DNA from: Edaphobacter acidisoli
GTDB taxonomy: Bacteria; Acidobacteriota; Terriglobia; Terriglobales; Acidobacteriaceae
Length of the DNA: 64,000 bases
Direction: 5' to 3'
Assembly: GCF_014642855.1 (NCBI RefSeq)
Contig: NZ_BMJB01000001.1
Location: 2,914,001 to 2,978,000 of the forward strand
The translations under genes were made by a program, and so were the position numbers. Of this stretch, positions 62,901 to 64,000 are shown piece after piece. Below the pieces are notes generated by a model. That model saw only the letters and a list, made by a program, of their open reading frames with translations. It searched no databases and was not told the DNA's origin. The stretch's first letter is position 1. Each line of letters opens with the position of its first letter.

Positions 62901-64000
62901 TTATCGTCCAAGGTTCAGGTCGGGCAGAACGCTCGTACCCTGAATGCGAACTGCATCCAGATACGCCGGGTTGATGTCGAGCGCCTTGAGGATGGTTGGA
63001 GCCACCTGCGAGGTTGCGACGTCCACGTAGACGGTTCTGGGCTGCCAGTCGTCGTGCGAGACCAGCAACATGACGTTGGTGTCGTCATGGGCGAATCCGC
63101 CATGCTCTTCCTGCTTCGCCGTGCTGCCGGAGTAGGTGACGCCGACGTTCGGGGTCACGATGATGTCCGGCGTGCGCGGGTCCTTGGTCGGGTCGTTGAA
63201 GTTGAGCGCGAGCGAGGGGCCATAGTAGATCTGCCCGAGACCGATCTGTGCCGCGTTCTGCTCAAGAATAGAGACGCTTTGGGCTGTGTAGGACGAGTCT
63301 TTCAGCCAGATCAGCGAGACATCGTCCTCGGTGGGACCGATACCGGTCGGGTTGTTGGTCGACTCGGAGTCGGGAATGAAGCCTGCATTCGAGAGCAGGG
63401 TTACGGGCGAAGAGGCATTGATGAGGTTGGAGACGTAGCGGTTGGGATCGATCGGCGACTGGCCGTGCTTGGCCGTGACGACGATCAGGGTCGAGTCGTA
63501 GAGGCCCTTCGATTTGAGCTCGGCGACAAACTTGCCGATAGACGCATCGACAAACTTGATCTCGCCAACGAGGGCTGCAGACGGGGTTCCCGCCGCATCG
63601 AGGTAGCCGCCTTTGGTGTTGTTGCTCGCCTCGATGAGCTTCTGGCCAACGCTGACGGCCTGGAAGTTCATGCCAAAGATCGTGGGCACCTCGGTCCTCT
63701 TGACGCCGAGGTGGTCTTTGCCGTCAATCTCATTCAGGATTGCGTTGGCCTTGAGAGTGTCATAGCACTGGATGTTCTGGAAGCTATTGGTCCAGGCGGT
63801 TACGTCCGAACCTGGGTCAGGAATAGTGCTGCAGGCAAGGCCGGTGGGTGTTTGAACGTTGGGAAGCGCTACGACGGTCGAGTTAATCTCAGGCGCATAG
63901 AAATCGTCGAGCGCGGAAGGCCCAACGCCGCTGGCAACCGACGAGTACGCCGGATGCTTATCGGACCACGCGGTGTAGCCGCCAGCCTGATGGATGACGC
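62901..64000 (-). CDS. Alkaline phosphatase-superfamily (type I phosphodiesterase / nucleotide pyrophosphatase-like) protein, N-terminus cut by window edge
   Basis: The frame stays open from the stop at 62901 to the window end, about 366 residues without the N-terminus. Blocks expected of the superfamily are seen: SDKHPAYSSVASGVGPSALD, ALVGEIKFVDASIGKFVAEL, YDSTLIVVTAKHGQSPIDPN (metal His) and EEHGGFAHDDTNVMLLVS (metal His and Asp). It probably hydrolyses phosphodiesters or similar esters in the periplasm or outside the cell. The nucleophile region lies outside the window. An internal GTG at 63689 is not the true start. A strong terminator follows. Confidence 0.85.
   Translation of the reverse strand, partial: VIHQAGGYTAWSDKHPAYSSVASGVGPSALDDFYAPEINSTVVALPNVQTPTGLACSTIPDPGSDVTAWTNSFQNIQCYDTLKANAILNEIDGKDHLGVKRTEVPTIFGMNFQAVSVGQKLIEASNNTKGGYLDAAGTPSAALVGEIKFVDASIGKFVAELKSKGLYDSTLIVVTAKHGQSPIDPNRYVSNLINASSPVTLLSNAGFIPDSESTNNPTGIGPTEDDVSLIWLKDSSYTAQSVSILEQNAAQIGLGQIYYGPSLALNFNDPTKDPRTPDIIVTPNVGVTYSGSTAKQEEHGGFAHDDTNVMLLVSHDDWQPRTVYVDVATSQVAPTILKALDINPAYLDAVRIQGTSVLPDLNLGR

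Overview
The window looks like chromosomal DNA of an Acidobacteriota member, most likely class Terriglobia (Granulicella, Edaphobacter or Terriglobus type). This rests on three very large Oar-type TonB-dependent receptors with N-terminal carboxypeptidase-regulatory-like domains, on acidobacterial-style small proteins (an omega-like RNA polymerase subunit, a DUF4252 pair, a DUF4382 lipoprotein, a PEP-CTERM protein), on high GC content and on frequent GTG and TTG starts. No species can be named from the sequence alone. I saw no tRNA or rRNA gene, phage, insertion sequence or CRISPR array; most of the window is ordinary chromosome.

Layout. 1-5.2 kb: a truncated exported protein, a YCII/DGPF protein, accD, an LCM-type methyltransferase, a DUF4126 membrane protein and glyA. 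5.3-9.0 kb: the first TonB receptor. 9.1-15.9 kb: a threonine-type asparaginase, a CDP-alcohol phosphatidyltransferase, greA, mltG, a ParD/ParE toxin-antitoxin pair, a small Cys-rich protein and thrS. 15.9-22.7 kb: the conserved origin-type cluster khpB-yidC-yidD-rnpA-rpmH (minus strand) facing away from an AhpD-like gene, dnaA and riboflavin synthase. 22.7-28.6 kb: an ECF sigma/anti-sigma/DUF4252 operon, rho, rpoZ and comM. 28.7-35.8 kb: two related beta-barrel proteins, a divergent azoreductase/TetR pair, HU, two hydrolases, a beta-hydroxyacid dehydrogenase and rlmH. 35.8-47.7 kb: two more TonB receptors flanking rsfS and a three-gene operon (small membrane protein, kinase-like/methyltransferase fusion, membrane sulfatase-like protein). 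47.7-53.6 kb: a partner-switching signalling region with two SpoIIE-type phosphatases, a HATPase anti-sigma kinase and a STAS antagonist, plus a PEP-CTERM protein and nadD. 53.9-64 kb: a DUF4382 lipoprotein, a YXWGXW/heptad-repeat protein, an exported metallo-beta-lactamase-fold protein, acnA, an M23 peptidase and a truncated alkaline-phosphatase-superfamily protein.

How it works together. Core functions dominate: replication initiation, RNA processing, membrane protein insertion, transcription control and translation. Accessory cell-envelope functions are layered on these: outer-membrane uptake, glycan or surface modification, and envelope stress signalling through ECF and partner-switching modules. 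The less-explained parts are the three-gene locus at 40.5-43.8 kb, the sigma/anti-sigma/DUF4252 operon, the lysine-rich histone-like tail on RsfS, and two families of dispersed inverted repeats. One repeat family sits between rpmH and rnpA, after dnaA, and inside the 3' end of rnpA.
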